Positions 26,503-36,057 are shown, counted from the stretch's first letter. The stretch is 64,000 bases of DNA from Muribaculaceae bacterium (GCA_028689665.1 JAQVCR010000010.1:1-64000); one strand, 5' to 3'. Numbers and translations: made by a program. Notes: generated from the sequence alone by a model not told the origin.

Positions 26503-28152
26503 ATGACTAAGAAGAGTGCATTGCAAAAAGCTCGCGCCTCATATCAGCCTAAATTACCATCTGCCCTTTGGGGCCCGGTAATGGCAATTGAAGGTGCTTC
26601 TACTCAATCAGTAGCAAATCAAGATGAAATTAAAAAACTTTTTCCTGCCACCTATGGATTACCTCTATTGACTTTTGAGAAAAACACCGGTACAAAATCA
26701 ACTTCTCCTATTAATTTAGGCGTAATTCTATCTGGAGGACAAGCTCCGGGCGGGCATAATGTAATTAGTGGATTATTTGATGGTATTAAATCAATAAACA
26801 AAGACAGCCGTCTATATGGATTCCTTATGGGACCGGGTGGATTTGTTGACCATCAATATATTGAGTTGACTTCGGCTATTATCGACGAATATCGCAACAC
26901 CGGAGGATTTGATATTATTGGTTCTGGACGAACAAAACTAGAAAAAACTGAGCAATTCGACAAAGGTCTTGAAATTCTAAAAGAACTTAATATTAAAGCT
27001 CTTGTAATCATTGGTGGTGATGACTCTAATACAAATGCAGCTGTTCTAGCCGAATATTACAAATCGACAAATGCCGGCGTACAAGTTATTGGCTGTCCTA
27101 AGACTATCGATGGAGACCTTAAAAACGATATGATTGAGACATCTTTTGGCTTTGATACTGCCACAAAGGTATACTCTGAAGTAATCGGTAATATACAACG
27201 CGATTGTAATTCAGCAAAAAAATATTGGCACTTCATTAAATTAATGGGACGTAGTGCTTCTCACATCGCACTTGAATGCGCACTTCAGACTCAACCAAAC
27301 TACTGCATTATCTCAGAAGAAGTTGAAGCAAACGCTTTAACTCTTGGCGATATTGTTAACGATATAGCTGAGATTGTTGCAAAACGTGCTACAAAAGGCG
27401 ATAATTTTGGTACCGTTCTTATTCCGGAAGGTCTAATTGAGTTTATTCCTGCTATGAAAGCGCTGATATCTGAATTGAACGATCTACTTGCCGCTAATGA
27501 ATCATTTGCGACAATGAGCAAAGAAGATCAACGTTCTTTTGTTATTTCAAAACTAACAAAAGAAAATGCCGACACATTTATCTCACTTCCCGAAGGCGTT
27601 GCTCGTCAACTAACTCTAGATCGCGACCCTCATGGTAATGTACAGGTTTCTCTTATCGAAACTGAAAAATTACTAAGCGAAATGATTGGTAACCGCCTTG
27701 CTGAAATGAAAAAAGAAGGCAAATATGTTGGTAAATTCTCTGCTTTGCACCACTTCTTTGGATATGAAGGACGTTGCGCTGATCCATCAAACTTTGATGC
27801 CGACTATTGCTATGCACTTGGTTACAATGCAGCACAATTAGTTAATAGCGGAGCTACCGGATATATGTCTTCGGTTCGCAACCTCACAAAACCATCTGTA
27901 CAATGGATTGCCGGTGGTGTCCCTATCACTATGATGATGAATATGGAACGCCGACATGGAGAGATGAAACCGGTTATACAAAAAGCTTTAGTTAAACTTG
28001 ATGGCAAGCCATTCATGAAATTTGCATCAAAACGCAAGGAATGGGCATTAAATACTTGTTACACATATCCGGGTCCAATTCAATATTTTGGTCCTGCAGA
28101 GGTGTGCGATCAACCTTCACGCACTCTGTATTACGAACAAGATGGTAAATAA
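26503..28152 (+). CDS. pfp: Diphosphate--fructose-6-phosphate 1-phosphotransferase
   Basis: This PPi-dependent phosphofructokinase reversibly phosphorylates fructose-6-phosphate with pyrophosphate, replacing or joining ATP-PFK in glycolysis. The 549-residue length is that of the long PPi-PFK type. Visible motifs: [11 protein letters not shown] (77-86), GGDDS (171-175, where the second Asp marks PPi specificity versus GGDGS of ATP enzymes), and [11 protein letters not shown] (199-209), followed by [13 protein letters not shown]. Codons are more biased than in the neighbours, which fits high expression. A strong terminator follows. Confidence 0.96.
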   Translation: MTKKSALQKARASYQPKLPSALWGPVMAIEGASTQSVANQDEIKKLFPATYGLPLLTFEKNTGTKSTSPINLGVILSGGQAPGGHNVISGLFDGIKSINKDSRLYGFLMGPGGFVDHQYIELTSAIIDEYRNTGGFDIIGSGRTKLEKTEQFDKGLEILKELNIKALVIIGGDDSNTNAAVLAEYYKSTNAGVQVIGCPKTIDGDLKNDMIETSFGFDTATKVYSEVIGNIQRDCNSAKKYWHFIKLMGRSASHIALECALQTQPNYCIISEEVEANALTLGDIVNDIAEIVAKRATKGDNFGTVLIPEGLIEFIPAMKALISELNDLLAANESFATMSKEDQRSFVISKLTKENADTFISLPEGVARQLTLDRDPHGNVQVSLIETEKLLSEMIGNRLAEMKKEGKYVGKFSALHHFFGYEGRCADPSNFDADYCYALGYNAAQLVNSGATGYMSSVRNLTKPSVQWIAGGVPITMMMNMERRHGEMKPVIQKALVKLDGKPFMKFASKRKEWALNTCYTYPGPIQYFGPAEVCDQPSRTLYYEQDGK

Positions 28153-28170
28153 TTTAGATTATATATACTA

Positions 28171-28205
28171 AATAAGAAAAGCTCCTTATGGGAGCTTTTC
28201 TTATT
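28171..28205. terminator. Bidirectional terminator between pfp and the DEAD-box helicase
   Basis: A perfect 15-bp stem (AATAAGAAAAGCTCC with GGAGCTTTTCTTATT) around a 5-nt loop. The T-rich side serves pfp on the plus strand and the symmetric A/T arm serves the convergent helicase gene, whose stop codon begins at its edge. Confidence 0.85.
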
Positions 28206-29539
28206 TATAATTGCATAGCCTTTGAAATCTTGATTTTTTTATTTTTTATTTTTTGTGAAGATAAAATTTCTAATAATGAATCAATCTTATCAACGGGTAC
28301 TGAAGCTAATGTGTAATGATCATGCGAATTAATTATTCCTATTTCAGAGCCTTCTAGCCCACCCTTATTGATTAAGAACCCTACTATATCGCTTTTCGAT
28401 ATTTTTTCTTTTTTCCCTGCATGAAAATAAATTGTTGCTCTCTTTACTTTCATTCTCAGAAGTGAATTTTCTGATAATTCTAATTTACTATCAAAATCAA
28501 TATATGTTGGTATTTTCTCGCCTTCTCCAATTATCACATCTATCATACCTGTTGCATCAACTCTTGCTGCTCGCCCATTTCGATGAGTATAGACTTCTTC
28601 TGTCGGAGGTAAATGATAATGAATTATATGCTCAACACCTACGATATCAAGACCTCTAGAACCTAAATCAGTGCTTACGAGAACCAGAAATGTACCATTA
28701 TTAAATAATTCAATCGCTTTTTCTCTTTCAATCTGTTCAAGTCCGCCATGATAAAACCCTACCGGAACGTCTAATTGCCTTAGATAATTATTAATGCGCT
28801 CAACAGCATCTCTATAATTTACGAAAATTATACATCTGCCATTATCATCAAAGCTATATAACAGATTTGATAATGTTTCAAGTTTATCTTTACTCGGTGA
28901 ATCTATTTGACGAATAGTGAGCCGTGAACGCAAATCGGTATTTTCTGCTATAAAATCAAGTTGTTTATAGTCTTTTAAGCGTAAATAAGCAGGAAATGAT
29001 TCTATATTTGTAGCCGATGTTAATATTTTGCGTCCCACATTAGGCATTTTTCTAATTATCTTTTCCATTTCCTCTTGAAAGCCAAGATCCAAAGATTTAT
29101 CAAACTCATCAAGAATTAAATACTTGCAAGTATATACATCTATATTATTGCGATTTATATGATCTAGCAAACGTCCCGGTGTGCTTACTATAATATCAGG
29201 GGTTACTGCAAGAGATTGCTTTTCATCAAGAACATTATGTCCCCCATAGCAAACACTTATTTTATAGTTTTCTGAAATCGACTTTAACACAGTAAATATC
29301 TGTATTACAAGCTCTCGTGATGGCGCTATTATTACAGCTTGAACTTTTGATGCAGGCTCCTTTAACGACTTTAACAATGGAATAATAAAAGCTAATGTCT
29401 TTCCCGAACCAGTCGGAGACAAAAGAACAAGGTCGTTATTACATGCTGATGCAGACTGTAATACACAATTCTGCATTTTATTTAGTTCTTTGATATTTAA
29501 TTTATCAAAGACTTTATTTAATATTTCTGACTCTTTCAT
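28205..29539 (-). CDS. DEAD-box-family RNA helicase with a DEFD motif II
   Basis: The 444-residue protein has both RecA-like domains: motif I SPTGSGKT (41-48), PSRELVIQ, TPGRLLDH, motif II DEFD (144-147), TSAT (174-177), the domain 2 motifs VSTDLGSRGLDI and HRNGRAARVDATG, and a C-terminal DbpA-like RNA-binding domain (about 375-440: SKSDIVGFLINKGGLEGSEIGIINSHDHYTLA). The DbpA-type tail suggests a 23S rRNA role, but the specificity is an inference. Motif II reads DEFD instead of DEAD, the most notable deviation. It is monocistronic, with a 231-nt gap before nadE. Confidence 0.9.
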   Translation of the reverse strand: MKESEILNKVFDKLNIKELNKMQNCVLQSASACNNDLVLLSPTGSGKTLAFIIPLLKSLKEPASKVQAVIIAPSRELVIQIFTVLKSISENYKISVCYGGHNVLDEKQSLAVTPDIIVSTPGRLLDHINRNNIDVYTCKYLILDEFDKSLDLGFQEEMEKIIRKMPNVGRKILTSATNIESFPAYLRLKDYKQLDFIAENTDLRSRLTIRQIDSPSKDKLETLSNLLYSFDDNGRCIIFVNYRDAVERINNYLRQLDVPVGFYHGGLEQIEREKAIELFNNGTFLVLVSTDLGSRGLDIVGVEHIIHYHLPPTEEVYTHRNGRAARVDATGMIDVIIGEGEKIPTYIDFDSKLELSENSLLRMKVKRATIYFHAGKKEKISKSDIVGFLINKGGLEGSEIGIINSHDHYTLASVPVDKIDSLLEILSSQKIKNKKIKISKAMQL

Positions 29540-29683
29540 TACTTAACAAATAAAATAAAAATGAATATATAAATTGATGGATATAATATAGATTGTGCAA
29601 TAAATATAACGCTATAAAATATAAACTATGTTAACTATACGCAGATTTAACAATTATATAAATTAATACTAAGAAATAAATTC

Positions 29684-29761
29684 TAATTTTGTATGTGTGT
29701 TTTTCATAGTATTAGATTAAGGCGGGGGATCAGTTTCGTGAGAAAGTGATCCTCTTTTTTT
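29684..29761 (+). ncRNA. Candidate small RNA of about 60-65 nt
   Basis: Between two minus-strand genes, the plus strand carries a perfect -7 box TAATTTTG (29684-29691) and, starting about 33 nt after it, a strong terminator hairpin. GGGGATCA (29725-29732) pairs with TGATCCTC (29747-29754, including a G-T wobble); past a G-G mismatch TTTC pairs with GAAA around a GTGA (GNRA) loop, and seven Ts follow (29755-29761). No gene on this strand ends here, so the terminator has no protein-coding client. The expected transcript runs from about 29697 to 29761. The -33 box is weak. No Rfam family is assigned by me. Confidence 0.55.
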
Positions 29762-29770
29762 ATTTCTACT

Positions 29771-31705
29771 CTACATCGATTCACAATCTTTCAACCACAA
29801 CGAGAAAGAAGCATCACTAGGCATTCTCCAATCGCCACGTGGTGATAAAGTAATAGTTCCTACTTTAGGCCCATCGGGCAGACATGAACGCTTAAATTGT
29901 TGGGTGAAGAATCTTTGATAAAATTTCTTAATCCATTTTCTAATAGTATCATCTGAATATACATCAGCAAAGGCTCTCTGAGCAAGAAAATAAATCTTAC
30001 GTGGAGAGTATCCACATCTTATACAATAATATAGAAAAAAATCATGAAGCTCGTATGGCCCCACCAAATCTTCGGTACATTGTTCTATCTCCCCTGTTTT
30101 ATCCGATGGTAATAGTTCTGGACTAATAGGTGTATCAATAACATCTAATAAAGATTTTTTTAATGTATCACTATAATCATTACGCGAAGCGAACCAATTA
30201 ACTAGATATTTAACCAGTGTCTTTGGGATACTAGCATTTACGCCATACATAGACATGTGATCGCCATTATATGTTGCCCACCCTAATGCTAATTCAGATA
30301 AGTCTCCGGTACCTACAACCATTCCGTTAACCTTATTCGCATAGTCCATAAGAATCTGAGTACGTTCTCTAGCTTGAGAATTTTCGTATGTAACATCGTG
30401 ATTATCGACAGAATGACCAATCGCTTTAAAATGCAGTAATACTGAATCGGCAATAGGTATTTCTTTTATTGTAATTCCAAGTTCTTTCATCAATGTCAAA
30501 GCATTTAGATAAGTCCTGTCAGTCGTCCCGAAGCCGGGCATTGTAATTCCATAAATTCCTTTACGACACAATCCTAACCTGTCAAATGCTAAAACCGATA
30601 TAAGTAATGCTAGCGTAGAATCTAATCCGCCCGAAATACCAATTACAATATCCTGAGTATGAGTAAATTCTAAACGTCGCATTAGCCCCATTGATTGAAT
30701 ATTTACAACTTCTTCACATCTTTCTGAAAGTAGATTATCTCTAGATGGGATAAATGGATGAGCATCAATACTTCTAAAAAATTTGCTCTCAGTAAATTTA
30801 TAATCTTTTGAGTCAAGATTGATAATGGTATATTTATCATCATTATATCCATTATGCGACATATTAATCTTCCTACGTTCGTTCACAAGTCGCTCAATAT
30901 CGACATCTGCAATAATTAATTGCGGATCAAGTTGGAACCGTTTAGATTTATCTAATAATGCTCCATTCTCACAAATAATAGCATTACCGGCAAACACTAA
31001 ATCGGTTGAGGATTCGCCATACCCTGAAGATGAATAGATATAAGCTGTACGCGTCTTAGCCGACTGCTGACATATCAAGTCGACTAAATAGCTATGCTTT
31101 CCTATAACCTCATTAGATGCTGATAAATTTAATATCACATTAGCACCCCCCATAGAAGCACGAGAACCCGGAGGTATTGGTGTCCACAAGTCCTCGCATA
31201 TTTCTATTGCCATTCTTGCTTCACCTTTTACAAAAATAAGATCGGTTGAGAATACTGTAGACTCATTATTTATCTTTATTGAATTCCCTTTTCTATCATA
31301 ACCCGATGCAAACCAACGTTTCTCATAAAATTCATTATAATTTGGCAAATAGCTTTTAGGAACGACACCCACTATCTTACCATTCATAATAGCTATTGCA
31401 CAATTATATAATCTATCCTCGTTTCGCAAAGGCGCGCCTATAATAATTAGCATATCTGCCCATTTAAGGCTTTCTTTTCTAATTATCTCTACACTATGTT
31501 CAGCACTATCAAGCAATACCGACTGTGCAAATAAATCGCCACAAGTATAAGCAGTAACAGATAATTCTGGGCATAGCAATACTTCTACATTTTGCGACCC
31601 CGCCTGCGAAATAATTGATATTAATGAAGAAGTGTTAAACTCGCAATCAGCAACATTAACCTTAGGTATCGATGTAGCTATCTTGATAAAACCGTATTCG
31701 TGCAT
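29771..31705 (-). CDS. nadE: Glutamine-dependent NAD+ synthetase
   Basis: NadE amidates deamido-NAD to NAD+, using glutamine. The 644-residue protein has an N-terminal nitrilase-like glutaminase domain (about 1-290: CPELSVTAYTCGDLF, catalytic Cys in MAIEICEDLWTP) and a C-terminal synthetase domain (GISGGLDSTLALL, TGDLSELALGWATYNGDHMSMYGVNASIPKTL). The order and length match the two-domain form. It is monocistronic with its own promoter at 31739-31768. Confidence 0.96.
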   Translation of the reverse strand: MHEYGFIKIATSIPKVNVADCEFNTSSLISIISQAGSQNVEVLLCPELSVTAYTCGDLFAQSVLLDSAEHSVEIIRKESLKWADMLIIIGAPLRNEDRLYNCAIAIMNGKIVGVVPKSYLPNYNEFYEKRWFASGYDRKGNSIKINNESTVFSTDLIFVKGEARMAIEICEDLWTPIPPGSRASMGGANVILNLSASNEVIGKHSYLVDLICQQSAKTRTAYIYSSSGYGESSTDLVFAGNAIICENGALLDKSKRFQLDPQLIIADVDIERLVNERRKINMSHNGYNDDKYTIINLDSKDYKFTESKFFRSIDAHPFIPSRDNLLSERCEEVVNIQSMGLMRRLEFTHTQDIVIGISGGLDSTLALLISVLAFDRLGLCRKGIYGITMPGFGTTDRTYLNALTLMKELGITIKEIPIADSVLLHFKAIGHSVDNHDVTYENSQARERTQILMDYANKVNGMVVGTGDLSELALGWATYNGDHMSMYGVNASIPKTLVKYLVNWFASRNDYSDTLKKSLLDVIDTPISPELLPSDKTGEIEQCTEDLVGPYELHDFFLYYCIRCGYSPRKIYFLAQRAFADVYSDDTIRKWIKKFYQRFFTQQFKRSCLPDGPKVGTITLSPRGDWRMPSDASFSLWLKDCESM

Positions 31706-31738
31706 TTATTATATTATATTTAATTACTTTCTCTCATA

Positions 31739-31768
31739 CAAAAATAGATATAATTTCTTCATTTCAAA
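31739..31768 (-). promoter_or_regulatory. Promoter of nadE
   Basis: On the minus strand TTTG (31768-31765), an 18-nt spacer and TATTTTTG (31746-31739), both perfect, stand 33 nt before the ATG. Confidence 0.7.
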
Positions 31769-31821
31769 TATTTTTCACAAACTTATTATATATTTGCCAA
31801 TATAAGCGACAAGAAAATTGT

Positions 31822-31829
31822 TATCTTTG
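31822..31829 (+). promoter_or_regulatory. -7 element of the beta-barrel gene
   Basis: TATCTTTG is perfect and lies 29 nt before the ATG at 31859. The nearest TTTG upstream (31793-31796) is 25 nt away, longer than usual. Confidence 0.45.
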
Positions 31830-31858
31830 TAAATAAAACTAACTCAAAATATTGATAA

Positions 31859-32344
31859 ATGAACTATTTGATTAAATACTTATTATTTTTATGTATCTGT
31901 GCTTTGTCATTTCTTCCGTCATTAGCTCAGAAAGGTGAAAAAAATATTGGGATAATAGGTGGTTATAATACTAAAACAGAATCGGCTATTGTTGGTGCGT
32001 CGTTCCAATATCGATTTAGTCGTTATTTCAGAATATCACCCGATATTCACTTTATGTTCCGCAATAATAATCTTAGTGGATTTGCTTTTAATGGTAATGT
32101 TCACTTTCCCATCAAGATGGACACGCGTATTAATTTCTACCCATTAATTGGTGTTACATATCAAAGTTGGAGAAATAATAGTGGTGATGAAGAAGTAACT
32201 GCGAAAAAATTTGGTGCTAATATCGGTGGCGGTTTTGAATATATGGCTACACCCACATTAAAGCTATCTGTAGAGGGTAAATATTCATGGATATCATCTT
32301 ATCCTAATGCAAACTTCTATATAGGCATTGGCTATCTTTTCTAA
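31859..32344 (+). CDS. Small outer-membrane beta-barrel protein
   Basis: The 161-residue protein has a signal peptide ending SLAQ (about residue 23) and then repeated alternating strands (GIIGGYNTKTESAIVGASFQY, FRISPDIHFMF, FNFYPLIGVTYQ, FGANIGGGFEY, LKLSVEGKYSW) ending IGIGYLF with a terminal Phe, the pattern of an eight-strand OmpA/OmpX-like barrel. Function unknown. GT2 follows 2 nt later, so the two may be co-transcribed although a functional link is not obvious. Confidence 0.8.
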   Translation: MNYLIKYLLFLCICALSFLPSLAQKGEKNIGIIGGYNTKTESAIVGASFQYRFSRYFRISPDIHFMFRNNNLSGFAFNGNVHFPIKMDTRINFYPLIGVTYQSWRNNSGDEEVTAKKFGANIGGGFEYMATPTLKLSVEGKYSWISSYPNANFYIGIGYLF

Positions 32345-32346
32345 AA

Positions 32347-33327
32347 ATGGATAATAACACGATAAAAATATCTATCGGAGTACCAATATATAATCAACAA
32401 AAATATATTGCGGAATGTGCAACCTCACTCTTTAATCAGACATATCACAATATAGAATACGTTTTTGTAAACGACTGTTCTACCGATTCAAGTATGAAGA
32501 TATTACTTGAAATTATTGAAGAATACCCACATCTGAAAAAGAATATTAAGATTATTAATCACACAGCAAATATGGGTTTATGGGGAAGCCGTAATACTTG
32601 TATCGAAAATATGGAAGGTGATTACCTCACCTTTTGCGATCCCGATGATTGGATTGAGCCTGTAGCTTTAGCAAAAATGCTTGACATTGCATTATCGAAT
32701 AATGCAGATATGGTGTGCCTACCATATTATGAGAATCGTTTAAATAAGCAAACGAAAATATTATATAAGCCTAATGCTGTATTTGATTTAAATTGCAATT
32801 ATAATAATGTATTATATTACAACTTCTGGGCGAAGCTAATCAAAAAAGACATTTTAAAAGATACTGATTTTAGAGTATATAAAAATATTGATTGTTGGGA
32901 AGATTTATGTGTATTAGTTCGCTGCGCCACAATTGCGAATAAAATAGTTATTCACAACACCCCTTACTACCACTATCGTAAAGAAAATCAGATTTCAATT
33001 TCTAATCAGCGACATTCCGAAATTTTAGAGCAACACCTAGAATGTACAGATCTACTTACACAATGGTTCATTCAGAATAATCTTGCCGATAAATATAGTT
33101 ATTTCATTAATCACCTCAAATTTACGGCAAAGATTAAGATGCTTCGAGGAGCTAACATAAATATAAAACGTTGGAAAGAAACATACCCGGAAACGAATAA
33201 AATGATTTTTTCATTTCACCAGATTCCTTTAATTTATAGAATATTATTTAAAGCTGTCGACCTACTACCCACATGGATAACTCAATCGACAGCCTCAATA
33301 TATAATATATTCTATACCACTAAATAA
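32347..33327 (+). CDS. Glycosyltransferase family 2
   Basis: The 326-residue protein is a GT-A inverting glycosyltransferase: VPIYNQQKYIAECATSLFNQTY (8-29), YVFVNDCSTDSS and the DxD motif in CDPDDWIEP (about 97-105). There is no membrane helix, so it is cytoplasmic. The donor and acceptor sugars cannot be told. It may decorate surface polysaccharide or LPS, as kdsB, lpxK and a WcaJ-type priming enzyme are nearby, but no cluster surrounds it. Its stop is 4 nt from the convergent luxS stop. Confidence 0.88.
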   Translation: MDNNTIKISIGVPIYNQQKYIAECATSLFNQTYHNIEYVFVNDCSTDSSMKILLEIIEEYPHLKKNIKIINHTANMGLWGSRNTCIENMEGDYLTFCDPDDWIEPVALAKMLDIALSNNADMVCLPYYENRLNKQTKILYKPNAVFDLNCNYNNVLYYNFWAKLIKKDILKDTDFRVYKNIDCWEDLCVLVRCATIANKIVIHNTPYYHYRKENQISISNQRHSEILEQHLECTDLLTQWFIQNNLADKYSYFINHLKFTAKIKMLRGANINIKRWKETYPETNKMIFSFHQIPLIYRILFKAVDLLPTWITQSTASIYNIFYTTK

Positions 33328-33331
33328 ATTC

Positions 33332-33814
33332 CTATTCAGGATAGATTAAATTATCTTCTTTGATTTTATCCAATACCTCTACAAGATATTTTCGAGCTTC
33401 CCATTTTGCCATTGGCAAATTGTTGAGCATATAGTTGCCACAATCTCGAGGATTAGCTCCAGGAATATCTTCATTGTAATTGCTAATAAAAGAAAACATT
33501 TCTCGCATAAGCCCTACAATATCTTTTGATTCTAAATCGCCTTGAATTAAAAGATAATTTCCTGTACAGCATCCCATTGGACCCCAAAATACTATTTTGT
33601 TGCCCCACTGAGCGTGATTTCGCAAGAATGTGGCGGCAAGATGTTCAATAGTATGTAATGCTGCTTGACCTATTACAGGTTCTCTATTCGGCTCTTTCAT
33701 TCTAATATCGAAAGTAGTAACAACATCACCATTAGGCAAATAGTCTTTTCGAGAAACATAAATACCACGCTGAAGTACTAAGTGATTAATTGTAAAACTA
33801 GGTATCTTTTCCAT
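33332..33814 (-). CDS. luxS: S-ribosylhomocysteine lyase LuxS
   Basis: LuxS cleaves S-ribosylhomocysteine to homocysteine and DPD, the precursor of autoinducer-2. The 160-residue protein has the metal motif HTIEH (54-58) and GPMGCCTGNY (78-87), with the catalytic Cys at 82, and a further Cys in NPRDCGNY. It starts 1 nt after mtnN, so the two steps from S-adenosylhomocysteine are translated together. AI-2 production is thus possible; the sensing system cannot be seen here. Confidence 0.97.
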   Translation of the reverse strand: MEKIPSFTINHLVLQRGIYVSRKDYLPNGDVVTTFDIRMKEPNREPVIGQAALHTIEHLAATFLRNHAQWGNKIVFWGPMGCCTGNYLLIQGDLESKDIVGLMREMFSFISNYNEDIPGANPRDCGNYMLNNLPMAKWEARKYLVEVLDKIKEDNLIYPE

Positions 33815-33815
33815 A

Positions 33816-34511
33816 TCAAATTTTCATTATTAAGTTTTTTAATATGTTGAATGTCTGTTTAGGCGCATCTTCCCAAAAATTATCATATTGTGCTGCATTA
33901 TCATGATTAGCACCAGGTGAATCACTTATCACTCTTAAACAAAAAAATGGGACATTCCTCATATAGCACACTTGTGCGATAGCGGCCGACTCCATATCAA
34001 CTGCCTTTGCATCTTTGAAATTACTTTTAATAAAATTCACCTCATCTATCGATGATATAAATTTCTCGCCCGAACATATCAACCCGAGTTTTAAATTAGG
34101 ATTAATATCAAAATCTAATAAATCGATCAATGACTTATCTGAAGTGAAATATAGAGGGAAACCTGATGACTCACCATAGATAGTTCCCGGCCCACACCAC
34201 ACATCATGGTGAGCAATTCTCTCTCCGACAATGACATCCATTACATTAACATCTTTATCAGCACCACCGGCAACACCTGTATTAATCATAATATCTATAT
34301 TAAAATTATTTAGCATTGTCAAGGTGCCAATAGTAGCATTCACCTTGCCTATCCCACATTGCATTGCGGTAATATTATGGCCATTAATAATTCCAGAATA
34401 TAGCTTATAACCATCTATTTCAAGTTCTTTAATATCTTCTATCAATGGCAAGAGCAACTTTAATTCTTTTCCCATTGCCACAATAATTCCTATGTTCTTT
34501 ACTTCATTCAT
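33816..34511 (-). CDS. mtnN: 5'-methylthioadenosine/S-adenosylhomocysteine nucleosidase (Pfs)
   Basis: MtnN removes adenine from S-adenosylhomocysteine and methylthioadenosine. The 231-residue protein shows GIIVAMGKELKLL, CGIGKVNATIGT, NTGVAGG, and VDMESAAIAQVC with the catalytic region near RVISDSPGAN. It is the first gene of the mtnN-luxS pair and makes the LuxS substrate. The ATG is at 34511. A TATCTTTA (minus strand 34539-34532), one base from the -7 consensus, lies upstream. Confidence 0.95.
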   Translation of the reverse strand: MNEVKNIGIIVAMGKELKLLLPLIEDIKELEIDGYKLYSGIINGHNITAMQCGIGKVNATIGTLTMLNNFNIDIMINTGVAGGADKDVNVMDVIVGERIAHHDVWCGPGTIYGESSGFPLYFTSDKSLIDLLDFDINPNLKLGLICSGEKFISSIDEVNFIKSNFKDAKAVDMESAAIAQVCYMRNVPFFCLRVISDSPGANHDNAAQYDNFWEDAPKQTFNILKNLIMKI

Positions 34512-34636
34512 TTATATATACATTTATATCGTAAAGATAATATCTTTTTTTTTAATATATTACATTGTAGCGTAGTATCAAATAATATATTAGTCATTAT
34601 TTCCATTTAAATAGCTCATAATCCACTATTTATTAT

Positions 34637-34644
34637 TATTTTTG
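34637..34644 (+). promoter_or_regulatory. -7 element of the B3/4 protein gene
   Basis: TATTTTTG is perfect and stands 16 nt before the ATG. No good -33 box is present. Confidence 0.4.
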
Positions 34645-34660
34645 TACAAAACATAATCTT

Positions 34661-35335
34661 ATGAATTTAATTATTGATAATAGGATTAAACAATTTTGCC
34701 CCGAAATGCAAATCGGGATTATTCGATGCAATGTTAAAAACTCGCCTACACCCGATGCCCTCTGGAGCGAGCTTGAGGACGAATGTAATATAATTAAAAG
34801 TACATATAAACTTCTAGAAATAAATAAACGACCGGCGATAGCAAAAAATCGTGAATTATATAAGCATTTTGGGAAAGATCCTAATCGATATAGAATCTCT
34901 AGTGAAGCACTTTGCCGAAGAATAATTCGTGGGTTAGAATTATATCGCATAAACACTCTAGTCGACTTAATTAATTTAGCATCGATTAAAAGTGGATATG
35001 CCATAGGAGGATTTGATGCCGATAAAATAGTTGGTAACACACTCAATCTAACCATAGGCGAACATTTAGAAAAATTTGAAGCCATAGGTCGTGGTCAGCT
35101 AAATATTGAAGGTCTACCAATATATCGCGACCAAATTGGTGGTATCGGAACCCCAACAAGCGACGAAGAAAGGACTAAAATATCATTAGCAACTTCGCAT
35201 ATACACATAAATATTAATGCGTTTGCTACCGAGTTTCCTCTAGCAGAAATGATTGATTGGACAATAATGCTATTGACTAAATATGCCCAAGCAGATAATA
35301 TTGAATATACTATTATTAAGAACTCCGAGTTATGA
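34661..35335 (+). CDS. B3/4 domain protein (PheT-like editing domain)
   Basis: The 224-residue protein is a free-standing B3/B4 domain as in the beta subunit of phenylalanyl-tRNA synthetase (HFGKDPNRYRISSEALCRRIIRG, GYAIGGFDADKI, GLPIYRDQIGGIGTPTSDEERTKIS). In PheRS this region edits mis-charged Tyr-tRNA(Phe); the free version may do similar trans-editing, but its substrate is not known to me. It overlaps the next gene by 4 nt (ATGA), a threonylcarbamoyl-AMP synthase homologue, which keeps the theme of tRNA quality and modification. Confidence 0.85.
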   Translation: MNLIIDNRIKQFCPEMQIGIIRCNVKNSPTPDALWSELEDECNIIKSTYKLLEINKRPAIAKNRELYKHFGKDPNRYRISSEALCRRIIRGLELYRINTLVDLINLASIKSGYAIGGFDADKIVGNTLNLTIGEHLEKFEAIGRGQLNIEGLPIYRDQIGGIGTPTSDEERTKISLATSHIHININAFATEFPLAEMIDWTIMLLTKYAQADNIEYTIIKNSEL

Positions 35336-35937
35336 AAATTTTAAAAGTATTCCCCGACAATCCAAACGATAAACATATAGCAGTTGCCGTAGATGCTATG
35401 CTGAAAGGCAATATTATTATTTACCCTACCGATACACTATATGCCTTTGGCTGTGATGCACTAAACAATCATGCCATTGAGAAAATTTGTACACTGAAAA
35501 GCATGAAAGCCGACAAAACCAGTCTATCCATTATTTGTGAAGATATAGCACAAGCTGCCGAATATGCCCGAATAGATAATAATACATATAAATTGATGCG
35601 AGCAAACCTACCTGGGGCATTCACTTTTATTCTTCCCGCACTAAGCAGCCTGCCAAAAGCATTCAAAGGGAGAAGAAATGTCGGTATTAGAATTCCAAAC
35701 AATAATATAGCTCTAGCATTAGTCAAAGAGCTTGGGCATCCAATAATGACAACATCTATTCCAATGTGCGATGTTGACAACTGCACTGAACCAGAATTAA
35801 TGGCGCAGAAATACAACAACCGAGTAGATACGATAATCGACTGTGGCAGAGGCGATATAATACCTTCTACAATTATTGACTGTACAGAAGAAGAGCCAAT
35901 AATTACACGAGAAGGCAAATCTATATTAAATATATAG
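35332..35937 (+). CDS. L-threonylcarbamoyladenylate synthase (Sua5/YwlC/TsaC family)
   Basis: This enzyme makes threonylcarbamoyl-AMP from threonine, bicarbonate and ATP, feeding TsaD for t6A37 in tRNA. The 201-residue protein has YPTDTLYAFGCDA (31-43), KSMKADKTSLSIIC, and the GPFTF-like LPGAFTFILPA. It is the short TsaC/YrdC-like form without the Sua5 C-terminal domain. The partner tsaD is about 19 kb away. It overlaps the B3/4 gene by 4 nt, so they are co-translated. Confidence 0.92.
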   Translation: MKILKVFPDNPNDKHIAVAVDAMLKGNIIIYPTDTLYAFGCDALNNHAIEKICTLKSMKADKTSLSIICEDIAQAAEYARIDNNTYKLMRANLPGAFTFILPALSSLPKAFKGRRNVGIRIPNNNIALALVKELGHPIMTTSIPMCDVDNCTEPELMAQKYNNRVDTIIDCGRGDIIPSTIIDCTEEEPIITREGKSILNI

Positions 35938-36001
35938 ACAAAAATAACATAATTTATAACTAAATATTATGGAAATTTTTCCTCAATCATAAATTAATAT
36001 T

Positions 36002-36009
36002 TACTTTTG
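36002..36009 (+). promoter_or_regulatory. -7 element of mdh
   Basis: TACTTTTG is a perfect TAnnTTTG, 48 nt before the ATG. TTTT 21 nt upstream is a poor -33 match. Confidence 0.4.
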
Positions 36010-36057
36010 TCTAAAAATAAAATATACTTTATTTACAATTAAATTAAAAATAACATT

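Noticed and set aside
29693-29749. An 18-codon Arg-rich peptide frame (starting MCVFHSIRLRRG) through the small-RNA hairpin
   Set aside because: Its ATG lies 2 nt after the -7 box, upstream of the expected transcription start, and the frame runs through the terminator stem. It is unlikely to be translated.
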